Origin: Juglans regia
Taxonomy: Eukaryota; Streptophyta; Magnoliopsida; Fagales; Juglandaceae
DNA length: 64,000 bases
Reading direction: 5' to 3'
Assembly (NCBI RefSeq): GCF_001411555.2
Contig: NC_049911.1
Location: 34,423,340-34,487,339 of the forward strand
The notes beneath the pieces are model-generated. The model made no database searches and had not been told where the DNA came from. It saw only the letters and a list, made by a program, of their open reading frames with translations. This document shows, piece by piece, positions 33,938 through 46,741 of the stretch. The position numbers and the translations under genes were made by a program. Positions within the stretch are counted from its first letter, which is position 1. Every line of letters starts with the position of its first letter.

Positions 33938-34688
33938 GAACTACTTTGTCAAGCCTTCCTGTTCTGATTAGGTGTGTAATCTTTAAACCTTGCTATATAG
34001 GGTTTTATCGACATTTTTGTTTCTAATGCTCTAAATATCTAAGTGAGATCTTGTTGATTTTGTCTATGTAAATAGATTGACATGTTAAATTTCGCAGCCT
34101 CGCATGTTTCTGACAAAGAAAAGTAAAGAGGAAAGTGCTTCATCTTGATGAAGAAATTGTTGATGCTGCGAAGTCTCCATGAAGCAGCTGTAAGATCCTA
34201 AACTAACCCCAACAGATTCACGGAAAAAAGAGAATAGTCGGAAGGGAGCTGGATACTGTATAAGGAAGTTGTACTCCTTAACCATGGAATCAATCCTTTG
34301 TTCTTTTGTTATTGTAGAAGTGAATTTTACTCAAACCTCTAAAATATTTTATTTTAGTTTTATAATTGATCGACCAACTGAATCATTGCAAACTTGCAGT
34401 TAAGTTAAATATATTGCTGCTTGGTTCAGAAGCTCCAGGGAAGAAGAATAAGTTTCCTTTTGGGTAATGAGGTGGTCTCAAATATTCTATGAATAATAGT
34501 AAAAAATTAATATAAAATTAATAATAAAATGTTGAATAGTAGTGAATAATAATGAAAAGTATGTAAAAATTAATAATAAAATAAAATAATTAATAGTAGT
34601 GAAGTATTCTCAGAGTACTCTATTATCCAAACTAGCTCCTCCCGATTGCAATGAGTTTCCAAAAAGAGTCTAACCTTCGCAATCTTAC
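33938..34688. other. 3' flank of EngB gene
   Basis: 3' UTR and intergenic DNA. At about 34480-34635 is an AT-rich segment with GAATAATAGTAAAAAATTAATA-like repeats and imperfect inverted ends (CTCAAATATTC / GAGAATACTTC), likely a small MITE. Confidence 0.45.
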
Positions 34689-35264
34689 TGTAACATCCAG
34701 GTCTCGAAGGTTTAGAGAGTTAACTCTTAATAGTTAATATCAACTCTAATATCATAACAATAAAATCTATAAATACTCTATAAAATATTAATTCATTTGC
34801 TCAATCCAAATATTTATGTTCCTTCATAGGGACAACAAAGAAATTCTCATTAAAATAAATTAAAAATTCCCTAAAAACTCGAAAGTATAATCAACTCATT
34901 ATATCAAAATAACAAAAAATAATCAATTTATTAACAATAACTCTCAAATAAGTATTTGTACTCTCGGACACTTATCCCGCTACGAACATCAAACATTTCT
35001 AATACTGTCTACTCTTACTCTCCAGTGAAACCATCAAGATTATCTAAAAAATGTTTGGACATAAGAGGTGAGTTATCAACAACTCAATAAGCAGAGAACA
35101 TATACTAAGATGCAAACATGAGAATTTACAGAATTCAGAATTGCAAAACAAAATACTTTTCATTTTCAGAATGCAGATTCAGAACATGTTATCAAAAATA
35201 TCAGAATGAAAGTTCTAAAATATTCTTACTCAAAATTCATTTGGCATAGCATAAACTGAAACAT

Positions 35265-35620
35265 CATATCTTATCTTATCATATCGAAACAGAGATCATG
35301 TTTAACCCCCGTGATAGGATTGTGCAAACCCCGGCGGCCAACCGAGCAGAAACAGAATGTGAATCTCCCAAAGTATTTTGGCATAACATATCTGATTCAT
35401 CATCATCATCATATTAGAGCATCATATCAGAACAGAGGTCATGTTTAACCTCCGTAGTAACGTTGTACATCTACGGATAACCAAGCAGATGCACATCAAA
35501 ATTGAAACAGAATACAACTATTCTTTCTCGTGGTAGGGCCATATCATATCATAACAAAAGCCATGTAAAACCCACGTGGTAGGGTCTCTAACTAAACAGA
35601 GCAGAAATCAGATACAGAAC
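35265..35620. repeat. Three degenerate units of about 110-150 bp inside the LTR-like element
   Basis: Each unit has CATATC(G/A)(A/T)AACA, then CATGT(T/A)(T/A)AAC(C)C, a CGT(G/A)(A/G)TA core and an A/C-rich end with AGCAGA. Units start near 35280, 35425 and 35545. The 29207 copy has one such unit, near 29760-29880. Confidence 0.6.
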
Positions 35621-36481
35621 CTGATAGCCATGCCAAAAGTTTTTCAGATGTCACATCTTATCAAGATATAGTACTGAGCAGAATCAGATCACAAAAACAT
35701 AATTTATGCACAAAATTTCATATTCGCTATCTTTTGCACAGTTCAGAAACAAAATATAGAAAATAAGCTTATGTCTATACCAGTCATGCCAAAAAATACT
35801 TTATTCTTATACATAATTTCATGAGTAATGCAGAACAAATAGTTGAGATCATTTCAAATTTCTTTTCATAACAAAATATGCATATTTTTTAAAAATCAAC
35901 ATCAGCCCATTTTATTTTTATGCAAAATCTAGCGTAGGAATCTCACTTACTTGGAATTTTTAGATTTTCAAAATTTTTCCATAACAATTCCAAACGAATA
36001 TTAATCTTCACCTATAAAATAGTCACGTAACATCCGTAAACTTTCAATCAAACACGTATTTCAATACTTAAACCTGAAATACTAAAATAACCTATTTTCT
36101 TAAAATTCTAAAATTATCATAATTCTAAAATATCGTCACTTCTCAAATTCTTTGGTATCCACTTAATAATCACTTAACCTAATTCCAAATAACAACAAGC
36201 CCAATACGTAAACAAAGCTCACCATTAAATCAAGCACAATCGAAACTACACGTTCGGAACACAATATGCTTTGGATGGCTTACAACTAAAAGGGCAAAAC
36301 TGTAATATCCTTTAAAAAATTATTCTACTTTCTACGTAAGGGCTTTATGTGTGAAATACCTTCCTATTTTGAAAGCTTATCGAGAGGGAAGGGAGACGTG
36401 TAGCGGAGGCCTTGCTCACTAGAGGGAAACTCACGACAACAGATTGGGGCGGTACTGGGTGGTCGGCAAAGTGGAATAACA

Positions 36482-36484
<3 letters not shown>

Positions 36485-36526
<42 letters not shown>
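36485..36526. repeat. (GA)n microsatellite
   Basis: About 21 GA units within the LTR-like element. A separate (AT)n run follows at about 36616-36641. Confidence 0.95.
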
Positions 36527-36528
<2 letters not shown>

Positions 36529-36768
36529 GGCTTCTGGAGGGTGGTGGCTTCATCGGGGAAAAAGGGTTTGAGAAGATTAATCTAATGGTGCAGCGGCAAC
36601 TCTAGTTTAGGTTAAATATATATATATATATATATATATATAAGAATAATGTCGTGCGGCCCATTCCAAACATTTAGTTTGTTTTCATAATTATTTTCAT
36701 ATCGTTTTATCTCATCTCAACAACCAAATCAGTGATGCTCATCTTATAACACAAATTTAAACCAAATC

Positions 36769-37119
36769 TTAAGATAGACAATTTTGCAAAAGTGTTAGTA
36801 CCAACACCCAAAAAATAAGAGATCCAACAATGATAGAGCAATTATTGGAACATAAAATACCACCACAACTAGAAGGCCCCAAATTACCTTTTGAAGCACC
36901 GTCAATATTCAGCTTAAGAATGCTCAAGGAAGATGGAATCCATTTGACCAAGATAGGTCTTTTTGTTCTAATAGTGATCCGTGAGATATGCAAAAAATTG
37001 AAAACATCAGTATTGAAGTTAGACACAATATCTTTAGGCTTACGCAAAAGGTTTAGGTCCCAGGAGCCACTTATTAATCTTACCAATAATGGTAATGACA
37101 GTAGTAATAAGATTTTCAA
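36769..37119 (-). pseudogene. RNase H-like fragment of a retroelement
   Basis: The minus-strand frame includes VKWIPSSLSILKLNIDGAS followed by KGNLGPSSCGGILCSNN. The pattern KLN(I/F)DGASKGNxGPxxxGGIL is the first strand pair of plant RVT_3 RNase H domains, with the first catalytic Asp in NIDGA. It then loses similarity (SLIFWVLVL) and stops. It is a short relic of a different copy from that at 7940-8344, and no target duplication was found. Confidence 0.6.
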
Positions 37120-37571
37120 ATCTTACTCTATTACGAACTAGCCATAATTCTCAAAAGATAAGAGATGGTAATAATCGAGCAAGTAAATTGAATTGGTCAA
37201 AACTCTTGAAAGAAGACCATCAATGAATGGTAATGTTTTTCTAGCAGCTGGAGTTGAGAAGAAAAGAGAGAGCAAATGACGTACACCTAGATATCAGATC
37301 ACATTCAAGGGTCCTAAGATGCACAAATAAATAGAAAATAAAATGCGAATGATGAGATCTGATTAAGTGTAGAACTAGAACAAAAAAAGAGTCTTGTTCT
37401 CCTTTTCCTAAAGCTCCTCGTTCCTTTTCCCTATACAATTTCGTATTCAACATGAGACAAACACATGTTTAGCGAGAGGAACAAAGAGAGATAGAGAGGG
37501 AGGGCCATTTCCTTGGTTGCAGAGAGAAATCCTAGGTTCGGGGGTTTTCAATGCAAAGAGTATTTATGCTT

Positions 37572-38052
37572 TTAGAGCATTAGCATTGGCTTCATCAAAA
37601 CTATCTTCAAAATTTGATGAAAAATACATATTTTCTACAAATCAAAAACACCTCTAACCATAACCTCATATTGGATTAGTCAAAATAATAATATAATATT
37701 ATTTTTTAATAATAATATTTTTATTTTTATATTTTACAATTACACTAACTATATATTAATTAATAATAATATCTCTTCCTTCACATATTTCGAAATTGAA
37801 GACAAAAATGAAAGTGAAAGGGTGTTCAAGGGAAGTGAAAATTGTGAAAAATAAAAACTGAAAAATAAAGCAATTGAACTAATTTTTACAATAAAATATT
37901 ACTTTTGAAGATAAATAGTACATCTTCAAATTTGAAGATATACTTAAAATTACTGTAACTCATAGTTCAAACTTTTACTTTTTGAAGAAGTCAATGTAGA
38001 TTATTTTATCTATATTTCTTCAAATTTTGAAGATGCACAATGCCAGTGCTTA
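37572..38052. mobile_element. MITE of the GAGCATTAGCATTGG family, copy 1
   Basis: Left end AGAGCATTAGCATTGGCTTC. Right end GATGCACAATGCCAGTGCT, whose reverse complement starts AGCACTGGCATTGTGCATC: imperfect inverted repeats. The AT-rich interior has no frames. Confidence 0.6.
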
Positions 38053-38520
38053 GAGCATTGGCAATAATCTAGTCATTGCCAAAGTCTAAAATTTAGCTAA
38101 AAGTTAGGTTTTGGCTAAAACCAAAGCCATTGAAGAAACTAGTCCACATTGGACTATCAATCCTAAAATCAAAATAATAATATAATATTATGTATTTTAA
38201 TAATATTTTTTTTAATATTTTACAAATACACTCCATATATTAATTAAAACTTATCCATTGTCAATAATTTTATTATCAATACTTCCAACTTATAAAAGTT
38301 GTGAATAAGAAGGGAAAAAATTGTTGTTGATTATTTGTGAATAAAATATGAGTTTGATGGGTGAATAATGACTCTTTTACTTTAAAAATTCATTTAGAGT
38401 TACTGTAGCTCGAAGTCTAAATTAAATATTTTTAGTTATTCTAGTATAGATTATTTATGCAAAATTTAACTATATTTTATATTTCACTAATATTTGACTA
38501 GTCCAATACTACACTCTTAG
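38053..38520. mobile_element. MITE of the GAGCATTAGCATTGG family, copy 2
   Basis: Starts AGAGCATTGGCAATAATCTAG directly after copy 1 and shares its interior order: a TCAAAATAATAATATAATAT block, an ATATATTAATTAA block and a GTTACTGTAGCTC block. Right end near ACTAGTCCAATACTACACTC. The two are similar but not identical. Confidence 0.55.
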
Positions 38521-39004
38521 ATTACAAGGTCTCGATTTCGCATTGTGAAGTTAGGGTTTAGTGTTTTTTTTTTTTTTCCTTTCAATTGGATCCTGAATTG
38601 ACTACAAACGAACCTATATATATGGGTCAGCGAGCCTTTGGAACAACTTGCCTATCGGGTATGATGCGTGAGCAATTGCCTCCAGAGTAGGCCTCTAGGC
38701 TCTAGCCCATTAATACGAATTCGTATTTAGCCAGAAGTTTAAAATCGGATTTGCATGGACCCAAAATATTTATTATTATTTTTCTTTTCTTTTCGGAACA
38801 GAATTCTAGAAATAACATGAAATAGATAATATTTTTAAAACAAATAATGATTTAAAATCGTATTAAAATTAAAAATACGATGATTTAATATAGGATTAAA
38901 AGAGAGGTTTTAAGTTACTCTCCACTTTATTTTATTTTCTTATTTACAGTTGTGAAATTCCGAAACACCCGAAGTCATCTCATATTGTAAAATTAAAGAA
39001 ATGT

Positions 39005-39178
39005 TATAGTTATAAAAATATTTTATAAAGATAAATTCATAAAATGATATGATTTTATATGATATATTAGATTTATTTTATATAAAAAAAAATTTACAGT
39101 CTAACGTATTATATTAAATTATATCAAATTATAGATTAATTTTTGTAAAATATTTTTATAATTAATATATTTCTTTGA
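39005..39178. mobile_element. Palindromic AT-rich MITE, family B
   Basis: Left TTATAAAAATATTTTATAAA and right TTTTGTAAAATATTTTTATA are inverted copies around a core with GTCTAACGTATTATATTAAA. The core AACGTATTATAT recurs in the other family B copies. Confidence 0.6.
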
Positions 39179-39739
39179 AATTAGGCAGAGGTGCTACTAT
39201 TTACCAAAACTTTAAGGAAAATGATTTATACACAACATTTTATACAATATATTATATAACAATATGTTAAATAAGTGGTATTTTTATAAAAACATCTTAT
39301 AAAAATAACATAATTTTATAAAAATATTTTATTTTTATAATATTATTGTATAATGTGTTATATAATTTGTTGTGTTATATCATTACTCAAACTTTAATGG
39401 TTGTACGTTAATTGAAAACATGATTAGATTAGGATAAATGAAATAGTAGCCAAGTCATTAGTCATATATATATATTTGCTGCATGCACTGTCTGATTTCT
39501 GACGTCTTATTGATTAATAACTTCCGACCATCGAATCTGATGCAGACTTTGTGACAGTCAATTGAATGGTCCATTTGCAATGCATATGTATCTATCAAAC
39601 CGTTAGAATAATCAATGTTTTGGACCACATTCAATTAAGAAGAATGGATAAATATACGTCATTTTTTATAATATTTTATAAAATATATTATAAAGTATTA
39701 TCTTTTGTGAGTATCATTACTCTTCAATCGATTTTAAAA

Positions 39740-40728
39740 GGGTAATGATACCTTGCGACTTCATACTACTGTCTATTACCGAGCTAATTTTTTTAATTTA
39801 TTTTCAAAGTCCACTCTGCTCTCTAATGTTCTGCCAGATTTGACTGAGCTTCAGACCTTAGAGGCTGTCAGCTTTCATCCCTCGTCGATTATGGCCTTCT
39901 TTTACCCGCTTCACACAAGAAACTTTTCCTCCTCTTTTTTTTTTTTGGGAACATTACAAGATAAACAGACAATGTTGAGTTTAAAATCAGGTTTTGGTCA
40001 AATTTTGGTGACGATCCAACAGATCTATGATGTTGATGCTTGCTTTTCTCAAAGAGAGGTTGTGAACACATAACAGATGCATTCTAACAGTCTCAAGAGC
40101 TTTTCTTTGATTTCTCTTCACAATCCACTCTTACAATTTATATATTATTATTTTTACTCACCAAAAATTGATAGAACTTAGTCCATGACGATTTTCATTT
40201 TTTTTTGTTGTGCACGGACAAAGAGAGATTGGCAAAGAGATCCCTATTTTCCAGTTCTATCCCTGAAGAATTTACAATGAGAAAACACTCAGGTCCCATA
40301 CCACAAATAGTCCCCTCCAGCTAAGGTAGTTGAAGAATTTGAAAGCTTTTCAATTCCCAGATCACCCCTTTCTTTGGCACACGGATAATGATACCCTTGA
40401 GAAGAGAGAGCCCAAATCTTGAGAGGAGGAAATGTTTGATCTTGAGAGGTCGCGATGGCCGAGAATGTTAGGGTTTGATCTTGAGAGGAGAGAGTCTAGA
40501 TATGAGAGTGTGAACTTGAGAGGAGAGAGCCCATATCTTGCTAGGAGGAAATGTTTGATCTTGAGAGGTTTGATCCTGAAGTTCTGAAGTCAGTCAAATC
40601 TGGCATAACGTGGTTAGAGAGCAGAGATGGACTTCTGAAGTCCTGAGCGTACAGAGCTGAGGAAATAAATTAAAAAACTAAATTCAATAGTAGACAAATA
40701 GTATAAAATCGTAAGGGTATCATTATCC
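39740..40728. mobile_element. Non-autonomous Mutator-like element with long terminal inverted repeats
   Basis: Starts GGGTAATGATACC and ends GGGTATCATTATCC. The inverted similarity continues for over 100 bases: left TTCTGCCAGATTTGACTGAG (about 39829-39848) pairs with right GTCAGTCAAATCTGGCATAA (about 40589-40608), and GCTCTCTAA pairs with TTAGAGAGC. Flanks ATTTTAAAA (39731-39739) and ATATTTAAAA (40729-40738) resemble an eroded 9-10 bp duplication. A further terminus-like GGATAATGATACCCTTG sits inside at 40384-40400. The interior carries repeated CTTGAGAGGAGAGAG motifs and no transposase. Confidence 0.7.
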
Positions 40729-40984
40729 ATATTTAAAACTCCTGAATAATTAGACGATACTGCTGCTGATAATTTCTGACCATGTGCACCATTTGTACGT
40801 ACGTTCGTCGTGGAAAGACCTATCATTAGTTTGTGGACATGAATAAACAACATAGAAAGGACCACTTTAAGGTTCTTTTCTTCTAAGTTCTCTAAGCTGG
40901 TTCTTTTCCCCTGACACACGTACAACCTTCAAGTTCAAAATACCTCAACTTTTAGGTGGTCGGGCGTGCATAATATTCTGTTCA

Positions 40985-41145
40985 CGCGTTTTGATTACAA
41001 AAATATTTTATAAAAATAAATTTATAAATTGACTTATACACTAAATTATAAAATAAAAACAATTTTAAGGTATTATATAAATTTAATTATATGAAAAAAA
41101 TTTTAAAAATAAATTCTACGAAAAGTTTTGCAAAATGATTTACTA
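40985..41145. mobile_element. MITE family B copy
   Basis: TTACAAAAATATTTTATAAA at the left, AAATTTATAAATTGACTTAT inside, and an AAAGTTTTGCAAAATGATTT-like right side. Same layout as 39005-39178 but more diverged. Confidence 0.45.
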
Positions 41146-42583
41146 AAAATATAATTGGAATTAAGGTAAAATGTTTGAGGATTAAGATTGTTTTGGTATG
41201 AAATAAAGCCTTTAGGTCATGTCCTTCAAACAAGCAGCTGATCATTCGTTCAAGGAAAGCTGCCAACGAACTAAGCAATCGAATTACCAAAGCAAAGGAG
41301 TGAGTCCGACACAGATTGCAATTAATCCCTACTGTTCAATAATCAAACAACTCATGAATAGATTGACTGTTCATATTTTCTATTTATCATTAAAGAAAAA
41401 AAGGCAAAATGACAAGTCTTCAAAGTCATTTTCATCGCTGGCTATGGATCATGATCATCGATGGGAATGGAAATAAGCGATGCATGATTTATGACCATTG
41501 ACCATCCCACTAGCTAATGTCACCTTCCCTACGTACGTATAACTGTTTTCCTTGCATTTGTCCTTTGACCCAAAATATATTTAGATCTCGATCGTGTCTT
41601 CGGGGGCTAAATTGTCTGGCCAACAGTCACGTACTGTACGTAATTGAATTAGAGGGAAAAAAAAAAAACCAGTCATGATATGGAATTTTTCTTTCAAATT
41701 TTATTTTTCAACTTTGATACTGCATGATCATCATCTAACTGGTCTATATATTGACACGATGTAGTTTAATAGCCAATGAATTTTTATTTTTATTTTTTTA
41801 ACAATAATTAGTCATGTCACGGTAGAATATATATATATAGGATAATCAACAATATTCATGAGATCATAGCAGTGGAGTTTCTACATATCATTATTTAAGA
41901 ATTAAGAATAATGTTATACACTATATTCTAATCTCATTTTCATCATATTATATAAGATGTAGTACATTGATCACCATTGAATAATAAATAATCATTGACA
42001 TTGGACAGATTGATCATCTTCCTAAGGTAATACGTACTTCAATACAATCAACGTAGAATCTGGACTTAAATATCTCAATATCAATTTAAGTTTGCATCAA
42101 TGATACAATAAAAGATCATCAAGTCATGTCTTAATTCGAGTACTATTATATATAGAATAATTGATGGACTTTGGATGAGTTGAACCAGGTGCACGTACGT
42201 ACATGGTTTTAATTATATTAACCACATACCATGCATGCATCCTGTTCCCAAAAATTAAAAAAATTAAAAAACAAAATCTAATTGCTCATCCTAGATATGA
42301 TCCCCATACTATATGAAAATTAATTCTCAAGGTTTACACTTTTCTTCCAACCAAAAAGGGTAGAAGGGGTATTCGCTAATTAGCTTCTCCACCTACTGGT
42401 GCCGGCCATGCATCATCATCCTCTTATTTCTCACTCTCTTCTATTTTATAAATATTTTGTCAATTGTCAATCAGTCATTTGATATATACCACGTACGTTG
42501 AAAAATGTTGAGTGCAAGATTACTAAAATGATAATGAATAGATATCAATTTTCATGCCGATAACACCACTCTGCTCATCGGTC

Positions 42584-42605
42584 GGGGCGGGGCCGGGGCC
42601 GGGGG
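42584..42605 (+). repeat. G-quadruplex-type tract
   Basis: Four runs of four to five G separated by C or CC, in the middle of AT-rich DNA. This meets the usual four-run G-quadruplex pattern with very short loops. Confidence 0.8.
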
Positions 42606-43737
42606 CACCCAATAATTAGGGTCTCTTTAATTAAGCTGAAGATCTGCTATATATAGCTGGCCGCATTGGCTCAATATAATATAGATGCACATAACTCTTA
42701 ATTATTACCATATGATCATCTTCTTCTTATCAAGAATTTCTTCCTAATTGAATCTGTTAAAGTTAGTGGTTTCGAACTTATTTTTATCTTCTTATAATTA
42801 TCCCAATTTATCCGGTTGACGGAGAGACGTACATCGAGATCATGGGGTATCGGAAAATTTACGTGGGCCGGACAGGATGGATGAGGATCGACATGATAAA
42901 GATAATATCTTTACTTGTTCGAAGTATTGGAGTACTCTTCAACTTTTTTAAGACGTAGGATGAGGCCAGATGGAAATATAAGTGATGACCCCATCGATCT
43001 TTGCCAGCTGCTTTGACCCTTCACCTTCCCCTAAGATCAGAAAGAAAGATGTTAGAAAAAAGATCAGGAGGAAGAAAGGACGTACAGATACAGTTTATTC
43101 AAAATAATAATTAATAATAAAAGGCCCAAAACAGATCCAATAATGATGACCATCTGGGGGGTCTCATGGGCCATACAAATTACTTACGTAGTGTTGCTAA
43201 CCTTCCATTGCTGCATGCCGGCTGTATACTATTTTATTATTATTTATAAATAATTTATTATTATTTACAGATAATTTGAGACACTCTTCACATTTAAAAG
43301 TAACCTTAAATAGAATTGCAGAAGAAGAAAAATCATTTGATGTTGATCTCTCTCTCTCTCTCTCTCTCTCCCTTGTATTAATGTCCTTGTTGTCAAGCCA
43401 AAGATTCGATTTGTATCATTACGCGGTCGGAAAAAACCCCACCTGCACGACGGCACCAACTGCAAGTTTAGACACCCTAACCAACACTTCCATTCCATGT
43501 ATATATACATAACAATTTTCAAGCTCGTTTATTCAAGAATATATATGTAGTTACATGCGCGCACATGCATGCATGCAAACATTTACGCTATTTAGCTTTT
43601 TTGTTGTTGTTTCTTGTTTTTTGGCTAGTCAACTGTATGTCTTTTAGACTTTGACTAATTGATTTTACGTTTGCTGTCTGTCGAAAACGTTACAGCGTAG
43701 ACTAGTGATGCAAAAGTATTTTTCGTTCAACACTAAA

Positions 43738-43990
43738 TAATAAAAAATTCTACACGCACTTTTATATATTTTTTTACAAAAAATCTTCACAACCTTTTAA
43801 CACTTCACACTCCACATTATTTTTATTTTTTATTTTTTTTCTTTTATCAAATATTTATTATATAAATAATGAATAGAAAATTTGAAATAATTTAAAAAGA
43901 AAAAACTAAAAAAAAATTTAAAAAAAATATTAAAAAATTTAAAACAATATGAGGTGTGGAGTGTGATAGAAGTTGTGTAGTAAAGCTCAT
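43738..43990. mobile_element. MITE with CTTCACAACC / GGTGTGGAGTGTGA ends
   Basis: Left TTTTAACACTTCACACTCCA and right TGAGGTGTGGAGTGTGATAG are inverted copies, as are CTTCACAACC and AGAAGTTGTGTAG. The interior is A/T homopolymer-rich. About 250 bases; exact borders not fixed. Confidence 0.6.
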
Positions 43991-44476
43991 TTTTTTATGC
44001 CTTCTATTAATATTTTGTCACTTTCTTTTTATATGAAATAATTATTTTAGTTAATTGTATTAATAAAATACATAAAAAATACATAAAAATGATTAAATGT
44101 ATAAGAACTCTTAAATAATTAAGGTGCACAAAATTATTTTAGTGATATATATTGGGGATCGATACAGCACCAACCTGTACTCATGCATGACCCGAAAACG
44201 TTTATTGGAACGTCCTACAAACTTGATATATATAGGATAATACTATTCTTCCCACTCTACTTTTCACTCTATCATTTTGATTTTTTAATTTTTTTTATTT
44301 AATAATTAAGAAAATATTTTCTTAATAATATTTTATTTTTTAAAATTTTTTAAAAACTATTTAAAAGTGTTAAAAAATACATGTATGAAAAAGCAAAAAT
44401 AATAATAATAATAATAAAATCCTATAACTAACTGTAGCTCCCAACAGTGGCCGGAGCGGAAACTGTAGCATGATCC

Positions 44477-44507
<31 letters not shown>

Positions 44508-44869
44508 CACGTATTTGTTTTAACAAAACTTGATCCATATATATATATATGTATGTATGACTGTTTCTCAAATCGGATATTTCTTGTCTCAAATATATAT
44601 ACTTGGAATATCCTCCGCATATATAGTTTTCAGCTTGATGGGATTGGAATAGTACTTGCTGAAGTTTTCAAATTCTCGATCTTATGCATGCATGATTCTG
44701 TTAAGTGACAGTTTTGAACTTATAGTCTTACCAAATTTTGGGATAATTAATTTAGCCACGTTCTAAATTCTAATTTTATTAACTATAATACGTACGTTAA
44801 TGTGTTTTGATCTTTAAAAATATATATATTTTTAAAAATATCAGAATTGTACACGTGACCCAAACATCC

Positions 44870-44907
44870 ACCCCCCCCCCCCCCAAAAAAAAAAAAAAAA
44901 AAAAAAA
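44870..44907. repeat. C-run followed directly by A-run
   Basis: About 15 C followed by about 23 A. Both lengths are likely to be imprecise in sequencing. Confidence 0.9.
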
Positions 44908-45419
44908 CGGCGTGAACTTTCAGAAGTGATAACCCCTAATCAATTTCTTCCTTATTATCTTTATAATTTTATATACACACACGTACAAATAAATATTATA
45001 GCTGCTAATTGCTACTGCATGCATGCGCGCATACTGAAAAGGAAGACGAAAGTGGAATTATAAGTGGGTACCGGATCGTAGGACGACAGTCCTAATCATT
45101 TGAAGAATATTACTAATTTTGTTTTTCTAATTAATTGGATGCATCAAATTGGTCTCCGGCCCTCACTAAAGTTGAAAATACCAAAGTAAGACAATGAACG
45201 TACGTCGTCCCAAAATGATGAATTAATGGTACTACTTGATCACATGCTGCATGACTTTTTTCTTTTTGGGGGGTTCATAGTTCATACCACGTACCAGCTA
45301 TTTTTTTGAGTAATTAGGCTATATAATTTAATAGGAGTATATAATTCTTGCATAATTAATCCATGATTATATCTATTATTAAAGACATGTACATTAATTA
45401 ATAATGGCAAATGGGTGCA

Positions 45420-45652
45420 TGCATTTAGAGCATTGCTATTCATAAGCCCATATACCACACACTAAAAAAATTTTATTTTTTCTAAATTTTTTTAAAGTTT
45501 TTTTTGATTTTATTATTCTTAAAATAATTGAATTATTCTACTCATAATCCATATACCATACATTTGGTAAGAGAATAAAATTAAAGAAATCATAAAAAGA
45601 TTGGTGTGTGGTGTATGAGACTTAAGAATAGAATTTTTCATGCATTTAATAG
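45420..45652. mobile_element. MITE with CCATATACCACACAC ends
   Basis: Left TATTCATAAGCCCATATACC, then ACACAC; right TTGGTGTGTGGTGTATGAGA, then CTTAAGAATA, is its imperfect reverse complement. A half-site ATCCATATACCATACA lies in the middle. It begins with AGAGCATTGCTATTC like other MITEs in the window. Confidence 0.6.
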
Positions 45653-46741
45653 GATTTTCTTCTGTTGCAAAGCGGTGGTCCAAGCTAGCTAGCAGCTCCT
45701 ACTTGGATGAAATAATTTCGATAGCGAAAATGCAGGCCAGAAGTAATTATTTACTTGGTACGTTTTTGTAGGCAAATATATATATATATATAGAACAGGC
45801 CGCCTAGGCCAGCCATAGAAGTAGTACTACTGTTTAAGATTTTCATGATCAGGAGTGATCATGATCATCTATATATGATCATCTTTCCATTTAATCTCAA
45901 ACGCTAATTACAATTAATTAATAGAGCTGGCAAACACAAAAAACGATATATGTAACACTCTCATCTAATTAAATCCCGTGGGAATTAAAAAAATAATGTA
46001 AAAGTTAAAAAAAAAACCTATATACAGTCATAAATCACAAAGAGCAAACAAATACGACCAATTAAACATCTCCTCTTTTTTTTTTTTTTTTGGGTTTTCT
46101 ATAGCAAGTCATGCCTAATTAGAGATAAAGGGTAATGCACAAGATGATCATGTACAAATAGTGCTTAATTAATCAGGTGATCCCTAAAACAAATTAAGAC
46201 CAGCATGGATCGATCCTTTTTCTTCACTCTAAAAGCCACCTTAATTCCCACGATGACCTAACTAGCTGGCCCGTACGTACGCGCGTGTCACTTGGAAAGA
46301 TAAGGGTCCACCACCGATTCAAATCTTTCTTCCAACTTTCAATTGGATCAAGAGCAGTACCAACGTCTAAATTTGATACGTACTCATGAAACATAGAATT
46401 AAATTAACCCTCCAATATATATATATGATGGTCTCGCAGGAGTACTAGTAGTACTACGTACGTCGCCGTACATTTACCTCGGACGGCCATATAGAATTAA
46501 TTTGCTTGAGAAGAAGAAAGTGAAAATATTGAAAGATGAAAAAAATGTATATGATCTCATCACTGATCACTGCTAGCTAGCTAGTTGTACTTTCTCCATC
46601 AATTTTTATACCTGATCTAACTGATCGATATCGGCAAAATCATGATGATGACGACTAAGGCAAAAAGCTCGTATTATGCCTCCAATCATCCATCTATCTA
46701 TCACTTTCTCAATCGATTTCTACGTCTCTAACTCGACAAAA

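Larger units (their letters stand above)
34689..36610. mobile_element. LTR-like element related to 29207-31042, right end lost
   Basis: Begins TGTAACATCCAGGTCTCG at 34689, matching the TGTAAyrCC(G/A)GGT start of the other copy, and shares AGGTGAGTTATCAACAACTC and downstream blocks. I cannot find the matching right end. The last recognisable part is the GGTGGCTTC-rich segment after a (GA)n tract. No coding capacity. Confidence 0.5.
41146..46741. other. Gene-poor region downstream of YUC6
   Basis: 5.6 kb of AT-rich DNA with many CATGCATG, TACGTACG and GATCATGATC palindromes but no supported gene on either strand. It holds the G-rich tract at 42584, two MITEs (43738 and 45420), (TC)n at about 43349-43370, (AT)n tracts near 44478-44505 and 44538-44550, and a C-run followed by an A-run at 44870-44907. 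Confidence 0.5.
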
